From positions 17,808,501-17,872,500 of the forward strand of contig JAVTVX010000034.1 in assembly GCA_033439265.1 (NCBI GenBank): 64,000 nucleotides of DNA, written 5' to 3'. Position 1 is the first letter of the stretch; each line of letters opens with the position of its first letter. Shown one piece after another: positions 34,916 to 46,621 of this stretch. Made by a program: the position numbers and the translations under genes. Origin of the DNA: Dillenia suffruticosa (taxonomy: Eukaryota > Streptophyta > Magnoliopsida > Dilleniales > Dilleniaceae). The notes under the pieces are model-generated. The model made no database searches and was not told the DNA's origin. It worked only from the letters and a program-made list of their open reading frames with translations.

Positions 34916-37504
34916 TGTAATACCGATACTACAGTGTCCGTATTACTGTATTCCTGTTCAGAAATTTAATAAAATATTTCTTAATTATATATATAAAGAA
35001 ATGTTTCATTTATTTTGATTTTTGATTTTGGGGTATTACATTAAATTTTTTTGGTATATTTTAAATTTTTACCGTATCCGCGAATTTTGGTATAAAATGA
35101 ATATATATATATGTGTAAATAATAATAATAATAATAATAAGAAAAAAAAACCCAGCGGAGTGATTAGATTAGGGCTTTTAGCCCTAATCCCTTTCTCTCT
35201 TCCTCTCTCTCTCTTTCTCTCTCTCTCTCTGCCTCTTCTCCTTCCTGCGGCCGCCTCACCTTCCTCTCCTTCCTGCGGCCGCCTCACCTTCCTCCCCTTC
35301 CGCCGCCGCTCTCTCTCCACCGCTGCTCCTCCCTCCCGTGAGCGCAGCCTCCCCGCGAGTGCAACCTCCCCGCGAGCGCAGCCTCTCCGCGAGCGCAATC
35401 CTCCTCACGCAAGCCCGGGCCTCAGCTTGCAAGCTTACCAGCCCTTGCGCGATCTCCCTAGTATGAGCGCACCCACGTGACCCTCCCCGCGCTAGCGCGA
35501 GCTCACCACAGCACGCCACCAGCCCGCGAGCTGCCAACCGCGAGCCCACGACCAGCCGTCTCCTTCAAGAGCTTACCGCAGTCCCCACAGAAACCTTAGA
35601 TCGTGGCTTTTTCACTGCAGGTAATGGCTATATTGGTTGTAGTTCTAAAGTTTGGTATTTAAAATTTGAGTTAATTGTTAATATTATTCAAATTTGAAAA
35701 TATTATAGATTTTAAACCAATTCGACGGGCGAATGAAAACTAAGTCTGAGATTTTGCGAAACCCTAGGTGAGAGAGAAATGCGATATCTTCAATATTTGA
35801 AATAAATTTTATTAAATTTAGATTTCAATACCTTTAAGATGACATTGGTGTATATTTCCAAATTGAGAAATTAAGATTTATACAAATTTAGGGAAGATGA
35901 TAAACCCTAAAAATAATTGGAAATTTGATGACAATTGTGATAACTAATTAAGTTGACTTTCTTGGAGATTCGATGAGTCGATTTGGTTTGATTTTGAAAA
36001 ATAGGGAGTGACCACCCTCTCTAGAAATGTGAGTGGGACCCTAATCTCTTACATGAAATAATGAAACCTGATTTTATCGTGTTTTTCAATAAAACATACT
36101 TTTGATATGCATTGTCTCGACGTATGTAATTGAAATTCAAATCTGTTTTGTGATTATTGGAGTGTCGTACTTATATTTCTATGATTATGCATCCATATTT
36201 GAAATGAAATAAAATTGTGCCATGATTTGAAAATTGGAATGTTTTCTATTCTAACATTGCATTGGTTTGTTAAATTTAAATGATTTCGATAAAATATATT
36301 GACACACGGATTTAAATTGTTTTGAGAATATGATGAGATGATTTGGCTATGTGGGTTGGATGCCTACTAACTTGAGATGATATGATGATATGACATTATT
36401 TGATAAATTCCCTAGCTACGAAGGGTGTTTGTAGAGGTACCGACTTGTCCGGATACGCTTCTGCAGGAGGTATCCGTAAACGTCATATTTCTAATAGCTA
36501 TAGGCGCGGCCGATTGAACCCAAGTAAGGGGAGGACGTATGTGACGCCACCGTCTAGCACCAGGCGGGGTTCTATATACGATGATGAGTTAGCCCCAGCG
36601 AACTCATGGCTAACGTCGGGGTAGAGAACGACTTTTGAACTTTATACATAATAAAACCCCCTGTGCCTGTCCTTGGTCATGGTTGACCTTTGCCAAGATC
36701 CTTTCGGCTTACTCTATGATTTACTTGATTTTAAATGGATGCATATATCGTGTGAATGGTTAAATGAGTTCATTTTAGTGAATATATCATGATTTACTAC
36801 AAAAATTTGAATTATTGGTTAACACTCTAATGTTCACCTATACTATTAGTACTTGAGATTAATCTCCTCACTCACTGGGTATCTTCCTTGATACTCCCTC
36901 CTCTTCTTTCCCTCATGCTAGAGCGACATTTCGGTCTCTAGAGGATTTGGTAGCTCATTGGCGGATTTGAGTGTTTTTTGACTGTGAGATTTAAATTAAG
37001 TTGAGATATGAGCTCCGTATTTTTATTTTCGACCATGTGAGGTATTGATCTTGAGATCCGTAGTTAACCGTGTATTTATTTAGGATTGACTGTATAATTT
37101 ATGTATATTAAATTGCGAAACTCTCATATTTCATTTGCGTTGAGGCAAATCGTAGTGTTTGAATGTTAACTTAGGAAAATTTATTGTAAATTGTATAAAA
37201 CTTAAATCTACTCAGTGTGGCGGTTGCTCATACTCTAGTTGGGTATGACAGTAGAGATATGTGGCTAAAATTATTGGTAATTTACATAGCCTGGCGTTAT
37301 TCTAGATGTCTGCTGTGATTAGTGGGTTGTTGTGAGGCCGGAATGACAATTTTATTTTATTTACAGGATGTTTTTAAATTAAACAGATTTATTTGTACAT
37401 GGGAACCTCCGATTTATGGGGAGATTCTGCCTGATTTTCTGTAAAAATACAGTCAGCATTCAGGGCAACAAACGGCTGCTCACAACCAAGTTCAGGGCTT
37501 GACA
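34916..37504 (+). mobile_element. solo LTR of a Tekay/Del-like Gypsy element (2.59 kb)
   Basis: It starts TGTAATACCGATACTACAGT and ends ...TTCAGGGCTTGACA. The 5-bp sequence TTGGA lies on both sides (34911-34915 and 37505-37509), a perfect TSD. It aligns in blocks with the LTR at 400-3437: opening block, TTAGGGC/GCCCTAA inverted repeat before a CT tract, GC-rich island, AGCTACGAAGG block, TTGACCT block and closing GTCAGCATTCAGGGCAAC. No internal coding sequence is attached on either side. It is therefore a solo LTR, left after recombination between the two LTRs of a full element. The orientation follows from the related LTR. Confidence 0.93.
35168..35600 (+). other. inverted repeat, CT tract and GC-rich island in the solo LTR
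   Basis: ATTAGGGCTTTTAGCCCTAAT at 35168-35188 is a near-perfect hairpin, followed by a CT tract to about 35230. A GC-rich stretch with repeated CCTTCCTGCGGCCGCCTCAC and GCGAGCGCA motifs runs to about 35600. Frames are open on both strands, but the peptides are low-complexity and I do not call a gene. Confidence 0.65.
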
Positions 37505-37509
37505 TTGGA

Positions 37510-39389
37510 GCTAAGAGGAAAGACAAAGGATGTGAAATGAATCTAGGATTAGGGTGTGAAAAGAGAGAAGAGGAAGAAGACGAAAAGGATTTAAAAAAGG
37601 AATTGAGTTCAAAGAGAGAGAGAGTCAAAAAGGGGAGAGAGAAAGACAGAGAGAGATGAACTAATATAGAAAGAAAGGAGAGGAAGAGACAGCGACAGAG
37701 ACAGAAATGAAGTAGAAAAAGATATAAGACAAAGAGAATGGATGAGAAATTATTGATGAAGAAAGAAATGGAAAAATGTTGTCATTAATTTTTTACAAAG
37801 TCCTACCCTTTCAATGGTTAAGGGCTACAAGCATCCATTCTAAAAAATATAAAAAATTCTCAATACTATATATTTCTTAGTTAATCTCAAAAAATAACCT
37901 TTGACTTAGTTATTATTCTTGACTCATCTTTTCTGTAAATATGCTTTAAAACTGAAGTATAAACATAATTTCGCCTTTTGAAATTATTTTGAACCCTAGT
38001 TATTCGAAAAGTTTGATTGTGAGTAAAATCTGGAGGGGTGAATAGGTTTCTTTAAGTATTTTTTACTCTAATTTTAGATTTAAAAACGATTTTTGATGGT
38101 TTAAGTATAAAGAGATCAGGGTACAAGCAAAATGAATTAGAACAGAGGATATAAAAGATTTTATAATAGTTTCACCAATTTCGATCTAAATCTATCTCAG
38201 ACTCCACCTGTATTATTCACTATTTTCAAAATAGTTTACAATTAACTTGCTTATCGGGTGCAAATCAAACCTATACAAATGTTTTTCTCAAACATTTATC
38301 ATAGCTTCAAGTTGTGTGATTTTCTCTCACTAAAACTTTAGATCCAACTATTACAATTGGATCTTTGTACAAATAACACTACGTGAAGAGAATGCTACAG
38401 TAATAAGGCTTTGATTCTCAGATGTAACAAAATTGAAGTCTAATAGAAGAAGTTACAATAGGACAGCAAAACTGAATATGACACTTTAAGAATTAAGTAT
38501 ATAATTGAATGTGTTCGTGAGGTTTAGATACTTTCTCATTGATTGCTCTCGTTTTTTTTTTCCCTTCCTCAATTCTTGTATTTATATGCAAATAAAATTC
38601 CAACCATTGAGGTAGGTGGTGACTTGAAAGTTAAACGTTAATCCTCATTGATTGTTTTTATCAATCAATCAACTTTTGAATTAATACACAGATTTTGTTT
38701 AAAATTGCCGTTGAAGTTATCATGTCGACGTGGCTTTTTCCTTATGTCAACATGGTTAACAAAATTAAATGTTTACATGTTCAATAAATTCAACTTGTTA
38801 TTCGGAACACTATCTTAAAAGAATTTCTATTACTCATGTCAATATCTTAATATTCCTAATCGATATCACAGAGTGTGTTGAATATTCTAGATTAGGTGTC
38901 CAGCATATTTCTTTCTAAATTCTAGAATATATGTCGACATCTTAATATGTTTGTAAGTTACATAATATTATGCACCAAATGCAATAATATTAAACATAAA
39001 ATAATAATAATGCAAAACAAGGGATCGAATGTATTTCCAATCATTCGCGATTCTGATTAACTCCAATGACTTTAATACCACCAAAATAATACTTAGAATA
39101 TGCACAAATATTCTAAACTCTTAATTTTACTCCAATGATGGCAGTTTATATAATCTCTTAAATATCAAAGAGCTATTAAAATCTTATAATTATTACTTTA
39201 AATTATTGCTGGACGTTATCAAAAGAAAATTAAATTTTCAAAATGAAAAAACAAGATTAATTGTATAGTTGAATGGGGATTCAAAATCTAGCCAACTGCA
39301 ACTTAATTCAATTTTTTTTCATTTTTCATCACATTTAATCTCTTTCAGTTATATTTTTCTATTAATTTGATTTTGAATGTATTGATTCA
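37510..39389. other. purine-rich and AT-rich stretch with unclassified repeat-like sequence
   Basis: A purine-rich patch with GAGA motifs covers 37520-37770. From about 38030, GGAGGGGTGAATAGG followed by AT-rich sequence resembles LTR-element non-coding sequence, but no second copy is present. Part of 38900-39412 probably belongs to the 3' LTR of Copia-2. No gene seen. Confidence 0.4.
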
Positions 39390-39666
39390 TTTGAATTTAA
39401 AAATTTCTAACATTCTCCTATCTGGCACAATAAACTGAGTTGAATTCAAAACTAAGTCAATTCCGTATGAAAATAAAATAAATGAGTCATAGCGATAAGT
39501 TCTGTAAAAACGAGTATTATTTTTCGTGTACCATAATGTATTCTATTTTCTAGTCTTATGATAATATTTGTTTTATGAATAAACGCTACATTTATTCGGG
39601 ATCCAAATTTAATAAATTTATATCAAAATAAAAGTGTTTATACAAATTTATTGAGAAAGTTCAATT

Positions 39667-40185
39667 CTAAATTTCATTTAAATAAAACAATAAACTTATA
39701 TTTATAACATGATTTCTAATCGTATTTGGTGGCATGCCTTTGACTAAGGGATCAACCAATATACAATCAGTGTTGATATATTGGATTAAAACTTTATTTT
39801 CTAATATTCTTTCCTTAATGGTTAAATATTTTATATCGATATGTTTATTTTGACTACTACTCTTATCATTTTTAACAAAAAATATAACAACTAAATTATC
39901 ACAAAATATATATAATGATCTAAGTACATAATTTAAAACTCTAAACCCAAATATAAAACTCTTAAACCACATCACGTGTGACGTAGTCTCAAAATACACT
40001 ACGAATTCAGCTTCCATGGTGGAAGTTGTCGTCAATGTCTGCTTAACACTTCTCCACGATATAACTCTACCAGTCATTATGAAAATATAACCCAATGTTG
40101 ATTTTTGGGAATTAACATAGCTAGCAAAATTCAAATTCGAGTACCAAACTGCTTTCAGACTGTCGGTTCTTTTGTATGTAAACAT
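39667..40185 (-). pseudogene. Copia-2 RNase H
   Basis: An open frame of 172 codons includes SQKSTLGYIFIMTGRVISWR, TTSTMEAEFVVYFETTSH, LYIFCDN and KHIDIKYLTIKERILENKV. These are the Copia RNase H core and C-terminal blocks. The first catalytic acidic position, normally in YSDADFAG, reads YSNLNFAS, so activity is probably lost although the frame is open to the stop. Confidence 0.85.
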
Positions 40186-40233
40186 ATACCTTTTGGTGCC
40201 TTATAGATATCTCAACATTTTCTTTACAGCCTT

Positions 40234-41219
40234 TCAGTGTTCCAAACCTAGATTACTGTAATATCTTCCTAACATCCCCACAACATGCATTATATTAGGT
40301 CTTGTACAAACATGTGCATATATAAGATTTCCAACAACAGAAGTATATGGAATATTAGCTATTTGTTCCTTTTTCAAATTTGTCTTAGGATATTGGTTCA
40401 AATTAAATCTATCCTCTTTGACAATCAAAGCTATACTTGGTGAACAGTTTTTCATCTTGTGTCTTTTAAATACTTTGTTAATATAGGTCTCTTGAGATAA
40501 TCCCAAAACCTTATAAGATCTATCTTGATGTATCTGTATGCCAATGATATAAAATATATCATCTAAATCTTTAATCTCAAAGTTTTTATAGAGAAACTGT
40601 TTCCCCTCATACGGCATCCCTTATCGTTACTGACAAGTAATATATCATCCACATACAGGATAAGGAAATAAAACTTACTCCAATTGATTTTAAGGTATAT
40701 GTATTGATCCACAATATTTTTTTCAAAATCAAATGAAATGATTATATTGTGGAATTTCAACTACTACTTACGGGAGGTTTGTTTCAGCCCATATATGAAT
40801 TTTTTGAGCTTACATACCAAGTGCTCACTATCATTAAAGGAGAATCCTTCAGGTTGATACATGTAAGTCTCTTCCTCTAGTTTTCCATCAAGAAAAGCTA
40901 TTTTCATATCTATTTGTTGTAATTCTAGGTTAAAATATGCAACAGGTGACAAAATAATGTGGAGGGAATTTTTTTTAGATACTGGAGAAAATGCTTCTGA
41001 CTACCCGATTCCATTGCTCCTCATGAAGTCCATATCATCTTTCATGGCATTCAGCCATAAGTTCGAGTCTTTAAAACTCATGACTTGTGAAAACATTTCT
41101 GAATCCTCTATGACTCCAACTTTATAATCAGACTCTTGAAAATATACCACACAGTCATCAGGTATAGCTGACATTTTTTCTCGAGTAAATCTCTTTAATA
41201 TTGGTTCAACATTCTCCAT
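40234..41219 (-). pseudogene. Copia-2 reverse transcriptase
   Basis: Frames at 41219-41001, 40952-40764, 40760-40563 and 40617-40234 carry successive RT blocks: YFNLELQQIDMKIAFLDGKL, KLKKFIYGLKQTSRK, LILYVDDILLVSNDKG and FEIKDLDDIFYIIGIQIHQD. The catalytic YVDD is intact (codons at 40655-40644). Stops and frameshifts separate the pieces, so no full RT can be made. Confidence 0.85.
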
Positions 41220-41228
41220 AAAAGAAGG

Positions 41229-42336
41229 TTAGCCAACTTGATTTTTGTCAACTGTTTGTTGAATTTTTTTATTGTCATTCATACCCTGATTTATGTCCAT
41301 AGTTGCTTGAGAGTCATTTTGGATGACAATTAACTTCGTACTAGAACTTGATAGAATATTTGATGGGTCTCTTTTAAGAGTTAAATTCCGAAAGTAATCC
41401 CTCTCATTGACCAAGTCATTCTTTAGAAATTTAGTATTTCTAGATTTCAAAAATCTAGTATGGTAGGATGGACAATAAAACTGATATTTCTTAGATTTAT
41501 CAGTATAACATAAAGTGTCCACTCACGATCATTGGGTCCAGTTTCTTTTCTCGTAGATTGTAAATCCTTATTTCTACAGGACAGCACTAACGCGTAAATG
41601 TCTTAAACTAGGTTTCTAACTTTTAAACAATTCGAATGGAGTTTTGACTATAGTTTTGGTTGGAACTCTGTTTAGGAACATCGCCGTCTGAGAGCTTCAG
41701 TGCATAAGAATTTAGACAGTTTGGAACTAGTCATCATGCTTCTAACCACATCTAGCAATATCCTGTTACTTCTTTCAGCTACTTCATTCTAGTTAGGTAA
41801 ACCAGACATGGTGCATTGGGCAATAATCTCATTTTCATGAAGGAATTTTGTAAATGGAATTGATATTTGTCTATTCTCTATATATTAGTTTCATAGTATT
41901 CTCCACCTTTATGACCTTACGATCTTTATTTACTTAACGTATTATTTCTTTACTTCTAGTTTGAAAATTTTAAAGGCATCCAATGCCTCGTTACTGTGGC
42001 GAAATATGTAATGATACATATATTGTAAGTAATCATCTATAAATGAGAAGAAATAACTATGATCACACGATTCTGTACTTATAGGGCAAATGTCCATATA
42101 TATGATCTTAAGTCATTATGATCTCTTCCTAACACTTTTTTGAGTTTTGGTGGTCTACTTTCCCTTAATACACTCCACACAAGTTTCAAAGTCACTAAAG
42201 TTAGCATATCAAATACGACATCTTTTATCAACTTTTCTATCATCTTTATAGATATATATTTTAATCTCAGGTACCATAACATCAAAGAGTTTTCCTTAAT
42301 GACACTTCTTTTAGTTCTTATATGTATTATGTTCAA
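41229..42336 (-). pseudogene. Copia-2 integrase remnants
   Basis: The frame 42336-42079 contains NSLMLWYLRLKYISIKMIEK, the GAG-pre-integrase WHxRLGHIS-like block. Beyond it, 41600-42060 holds broken integrase core pieces. The frame 41522-41229 reads KYQFYCPSYHTRFLKSRNTK, the linker at the integrase C-terminus. Many stops are present. Confidence 0.7.
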
Positions 42337-42348
42337 ACATGTACTGTC

Positions 42349-43560
42349 TTACAAATAAATACTATAAAATCCATCCAACAATAGACCAAAACTAACAACA
42401 TTTGTATGTAAAAACAATGTCATTGTATTATTAAATTGGAAAGAATATCCATATCGTACAAATTTTGAAATAGAAATTAATTTTCTAAAAAATTCAGGTA
42501 AATAAAAAATTCTTTCCAACTTCAAAACATGTCCGCTCGCTAATATAAACTTGCAATTTCTAATAACCTTTACCCGTGAGTTTATCTTATTATCCAAATA
42601 GATGAATTTTTCAAGATTTACTGGCTTCTTTAGATTTTGCAAACCCTACAATACATTCGTCATGTGGATAGTACAACCAGAATCAATCCACCATATGTCA
42701 TGAGAAATCTCAATCATGTAAGATTCATATCAAACTATTGACATTTCCGTACATTTATTCTCAAGCCACAAATTGTACTTGACACAATCCTTCTTCATGT
42801 GTCTCTTGTTTTTACAAAAGAAATATATAGACTCTTTCTTTCTGTCCACTTTCGATTTTGTGCACTTTTGGTTCGGTTTGGATTTACCTTTCTTCTTCCC
42901 TTGCACTGCCATATGTATACTTGCAGAACCCAACTTCATCTCCATTAGCAGCCTTCCTTCCTTCCTTCCTCTTGCACACATATGACCATCAATTTATTGA
43001 TGGTCCATTTCTCCTTATGTGTATTGTAAGAAATCTTAAAAGAACCGTAGGGCTAAGGGAGAGAGTTCAAAATAAATTACAAGATGAAGGATTCGAACAT
43101 CTCAGCCTCTAGGTTCTTTAGTTATCAATTCATTTATGGATCATTTCTCCTTATGTGTGTTGTAGGAGATTTGAAAAGAACCATAGGGGCGAGAGAGAGA
43201 GTTCAGAATAAACTGCACGAAGAAAGACTCGGACATCTCAACCTCCAGGTTTTTTAGTTGAACTGTAATATTTTCCATTCGCATGATGTGCTTGCGAACA
43301 CCATAAACAATGCTGAATCTCATGGAGGAGAACTGCATAATGAGGGTACTGGCTAAAAATTTCTCTCATGTCACAAATTGCTCATTTATAACCTTAAGAA
43401 AAGTATGAAAATTGGTATGTTAATTGACAGTCACGGATACCGACCGAAATTTTACTTTTTATTGAACATGGTATTTAGATGATTAGATTGCTTCTATTTT
43501 TCATAAAGAGTCTTTTCGTATACAAAGATGGTATTATTCACTGGAGGTGACTTATCCTTT
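42349..43560 (-). pseudogene. Copia-2 protease, zinc knuckle and gag remnants
   Basis: The frame 42981-42730 contains a Lys-rich stretch and FFCKNKRHMKKDC, a zinc knuckle whose first cysteine is replaced by tyrosine. The frame 42642-42349 covers the protease/pre-integrase region (FYLPEFFRKLISISKF). The frame 43338-43141 is gag: GVRKHIMRMENITVQLKNLE, then SRPYGSFQISYNTHKEK. N-terminal gag pieces with an internal stop lie at 43450-43560. Confidence 0.8.
42988..43260. repeat. 136-bp tandem duplication inside Copia-2 gag
   Basis: Two consecutive diverged units begin near ATCAATTTATTGATGG (42989) and ATCAATTCATTTATGG (about 43125). Both contain CATTTCTCCTTATGTGT (43006 and 43142), the GAACC(G/A)TAGGG block and the AGGTT(C/T)TTTAGTT end. 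The duplication repeats the gag segment encoding SYNTHKEK, so it arose inside the element. Confidence 0.8.
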
Positions 43561-43770
43561 TGTATAACATAGTCAATAAATAGATATCCTAGATATATAA
43601 AGGTCATTTCCCTCCACGCCCTATAGTTTCTTCTCGTTAATTCGAAAAAATCTGATTTCAAATCTATATTTTAAAATATTACAAAATAAATAAACAAACT
43701 TACTAATTATATATGAAATATTTAATATATGTCTACCAATACGAAAATATGAAAATAAATTTATAACATA

Positions 43771-44997
43771 CATTACTAGAAAATAAGGTATCAATGACGA
43801 AAATTTCGATCGCTGAAGATAAGAAATCTGTTATTAAAGGATATTGGCGATGGATTTTTTCTATCGCAAAATCCGTCGCTGAAAACTACCCCACTAATTT
43901 TTACTGACAGAATACTATCTGTCGCTAAAAATATTTATTGCTAATCTTTCGTTGATAGAAGAAAATAAATAAAAGAATCAGTGACAAATTAGTAACGAAA
44001 TTTTTTCTTCGCTAATCCGTCGTTAATAATTCACTATTAGCAACGGATTATTTCCGTTGCTAATTCTGGAACCCTCACTAGCGCGCACATGCCCAAACGA
44101 GCTCCCCGCCCATGCATCACCCGCCCATGCGCCTACCTACTGTCACCCGCACAACCTTGTCTTGCGCCACCCACCTGCACGCTCGCCCACCCACCTGCTT
44201 CCTTTAATTTGTGAAAAATTGCCTCATGTCTCCAAAGAGCTTCGAACCCTGGCATAGGTAAAATAAATTCAGCAACACAACCATCGGACCATCTTAGTCA
44301 TCTATTCAAATTCATTTTTTTATTTATTACTTTTATCTCATAATTTTTAATAATAATAAAATAATATAAAATGATAATTTATTATAAAATAATAAAATTT
44401 GACAATTAAATAAAATAATAAAATTTTAGCTTAAAATAAAATAAAAAAATTTTTAAAAATAAAATAATATTATTTTTCTACAAAATAAAATAAAAGTAAA
44501 AATAAAAAGAATTATTAAATAAAATAATAAAATAATAAAAAGTAAAAAAATAAAAAAATAAACATAAAAAACATTAAAAAACATAAAAAAAAACATAAAA
44601 AAACATAAAAAAATGAAAAAAATCCCTCACTGATCTGTTGGTAATCCGTCGATAAAAATCCATCGGTAATTCATCGCTAAATTTTCTGTCGCTAATCCGT
44701 CTTTGATAACTGTATATATATATATATTTTTTTTTTTCCTTTCACCAATACACCGATAGATTAGCGGCGAAAACTTTCTATCGCTAAAAATTCAGTCGGT
44801 AATCCGTCACTGATACGTTTACAATTTTTTTTTCTTTATTTTTACGGTTCACCGCTACCGCGATGGATTGTCGCTAATTCGTCGTAAATCTCTTGGTATT
44901 CTATTCGACGGTAATTCGTAACAAATTCGTCGTTATTAGCAATGGATTTTATTCCGTTGGTAATTTTCCATTACTGAAAGTGTGTTTTCTTGTAGTG
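43771..44997. mobile_element. non-autonomous CACTA transposon (1.23 kb)
   Basis: The ends are CATTACTAGAAAATA and ...GTGTTTTCTTGTAGTG, an imperfect inverted pair that matches the plant CACTACAAGAAAA terminus. The trinucleotide ATA flanks both sides (43768-43770 and 44998-45000), the 3-bp TSD expected for CACTA. Subterminal regions are packed with variants of CCGTCGCTAA in both orientations. The middle has A-rich DNA (44340-44620) and a GC-rich patch (44070-44200). No transposase is present, so it must have been moved by a partner element. Confidence 0.88.
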
Positions 44998-45000
44998 ATA

Positions 45001-45439
45001 GAAATTGCCTGCAGGTTAAATTTCGAATTCTATTAGATTTATTCGATTTTATGATAAAATTTATTAAAAATAACTCATTTCTCATGTGGGCTAATTAGAA
45101 AAGTACCAATAATTAATCTTTTCTCGAATACTTTATCATTTTCTAATTAACCATATGAGACAACCTTTTTAGTGTATTAGATAGGCTCCTTAATAGGCAG
45201 TGAGTCACATGGGACTGCTTAAGAATCAACAACCCCTTAAACTTAATATCGTCTTTTTAACAGAGCTAGTTTAGACATGCACTAGACCGATCGTAATTAT
45301 AGTATGACATAGAAAATGGATTTCAACCAAGTTGACCACTATTGAAAATAGATATCTTAATATCTTATATCAAATTTTATTATTTTCATGCAGTAAAAAT
45401 TTCCATAGGATAAAATTCATTACATAAAAATAATTTTCA
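45001..45439. other. unassigned sequence between CACTA element and Copia-3
   Basis: AT-rich, with no coding sequence. It continues the DNA interrupted by the CACTA insertion and may be remains of the Copia-2 5' end, but I found no LTR match. Confidence 0.4.
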
Positions 45440-45948
45440 TGATAAATTTATATTTTTCTAATGTAATCATGACTTTATATATAATTTTCTACTTAAATAT
45501 GGTTGTTGTGACTAACCCCTAATTAATATTACTAGATTGCGAACTCTCAAACAAAACTCTTGATCGGGATGGTGATCACGAAATTGAACTACCACCATTG
45601 TGCCACGATGCCTTAATCCAGGATCCGGTAAGTCACAAACGATCAGAGAAAATCTCAAAATTTTCTCAATGCCCTCAATTAATTTCTCACTCTGCAAATT
45701 AATCTCACTCTCAATCTCTCAACAATTCTCAGTTGCGTAAGTTCTCTCTATCTCACTAAAAGGGCAAAGATCAAGAGTTTCTCTCAAACTCTAATTTTTT
45801 CTTAGAAAGATTTCTCACATACAAAGAGAGGGAGAGAGGTTTTAAGAGAGATGGGGATAATAGGTAACCATTCATTACTTAAATTTAAATTTTAAATCTA
45901 AACTTTTACCTTTGATAAAATGCCTTTACGTGGAAATATTAACCAATA
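45440..45948 (-). repeat. Copia-3 3' LTR
   Basis: Homologous to 51225-51746. The right part (45530-45948) aligns well; the left 90 bp are diverged, so the left edge is approximate. Confidence 0.75.
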
Positions 45949-46621
45949 TCTCTCATTTGCATATGTGTACATTTTATATCCATTACAAGATCACAACTCA
46001 TACAATCTACCTCATCATGCAACTGGACTTTCATATAGGATTGGGTGTCGTGTGACCGTTGAATATATTTGCAATAAAAAACTTCTCCATACACCTGTTA
46101 AGATGATTAAGAAGCTACCATTAATATAAAAAGAACTTGTTGTATCCCAGGTACAAAAATAACTCACTGTACCCCAAACTTAATGCATTACATGTATCAA
46201 GTCATTTTCCTCATTGAAAGTGATTCCTAATCCTTGTTCAACTATGCATTCATTATTATATTTCAATCCCAATATCGATAAATATGACAGGTCGACCGAT
46301 GAATACAACACAACAATATAATGTCGATTCACCATTCTTTTCCATACTGGAATTTATCTATCTCAATTTAGTTTTTTTCCTAAACCTGCCATGTAAACCT
46401 CATTATCTTCGAGACTATTGGTAAGCAGATTAAAGTAGCATATATTGAAATAAGACTTCAAGAAATAGCCGAAAGTAATAAGGATACGATGGGCCATCCA
46501 ATGGGTCTCGGGTCTCACACAGTGAGCATAGGGATCAAGATCACAATCGTCTCAAAATAATGCACATCTTTCATACATAATGATAAGTATCAAAATATCA
46601 ATATAGTACATATGAGAAATG

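Larger units (their letters stand above)
39390..43600 (-). mobile_element. decayed Copia retrotransposon (Copia-2)
   Basis: RNase H, RT, integrase, protease and gag remnants follow in Copia order on the minus strand. The likely 3' LTR ends at 39412 (plus-strand ...AATTTCTAACA), next to TTCTCCTATCTGG, which on the minus strand is the polypurine tract CCAGATAGGAGAA. I found no matching 5' LTR to the right of gag. That end is disrupted or lost, and a CACTA element sits 170 bp further on. Wording of the RNase H and RT blocks shows it is related to Copia-1. Confidence 0.82.

Noticed and set aside
34692..35018. Gly/Arg-rich 108-codon frame before the solo LTR
   Set aside because: It runs across the LTR boundary and TSD at 34911-34916, has no domain, and is unlikely to be a gene.
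43600..45439. 5' LTR of Copia-2 on either side of the CACTA element
   Set aside because: I compared it by eye with the sequence ending at 39412 and found no convincing shared blocks, so no 5' LTR is called.
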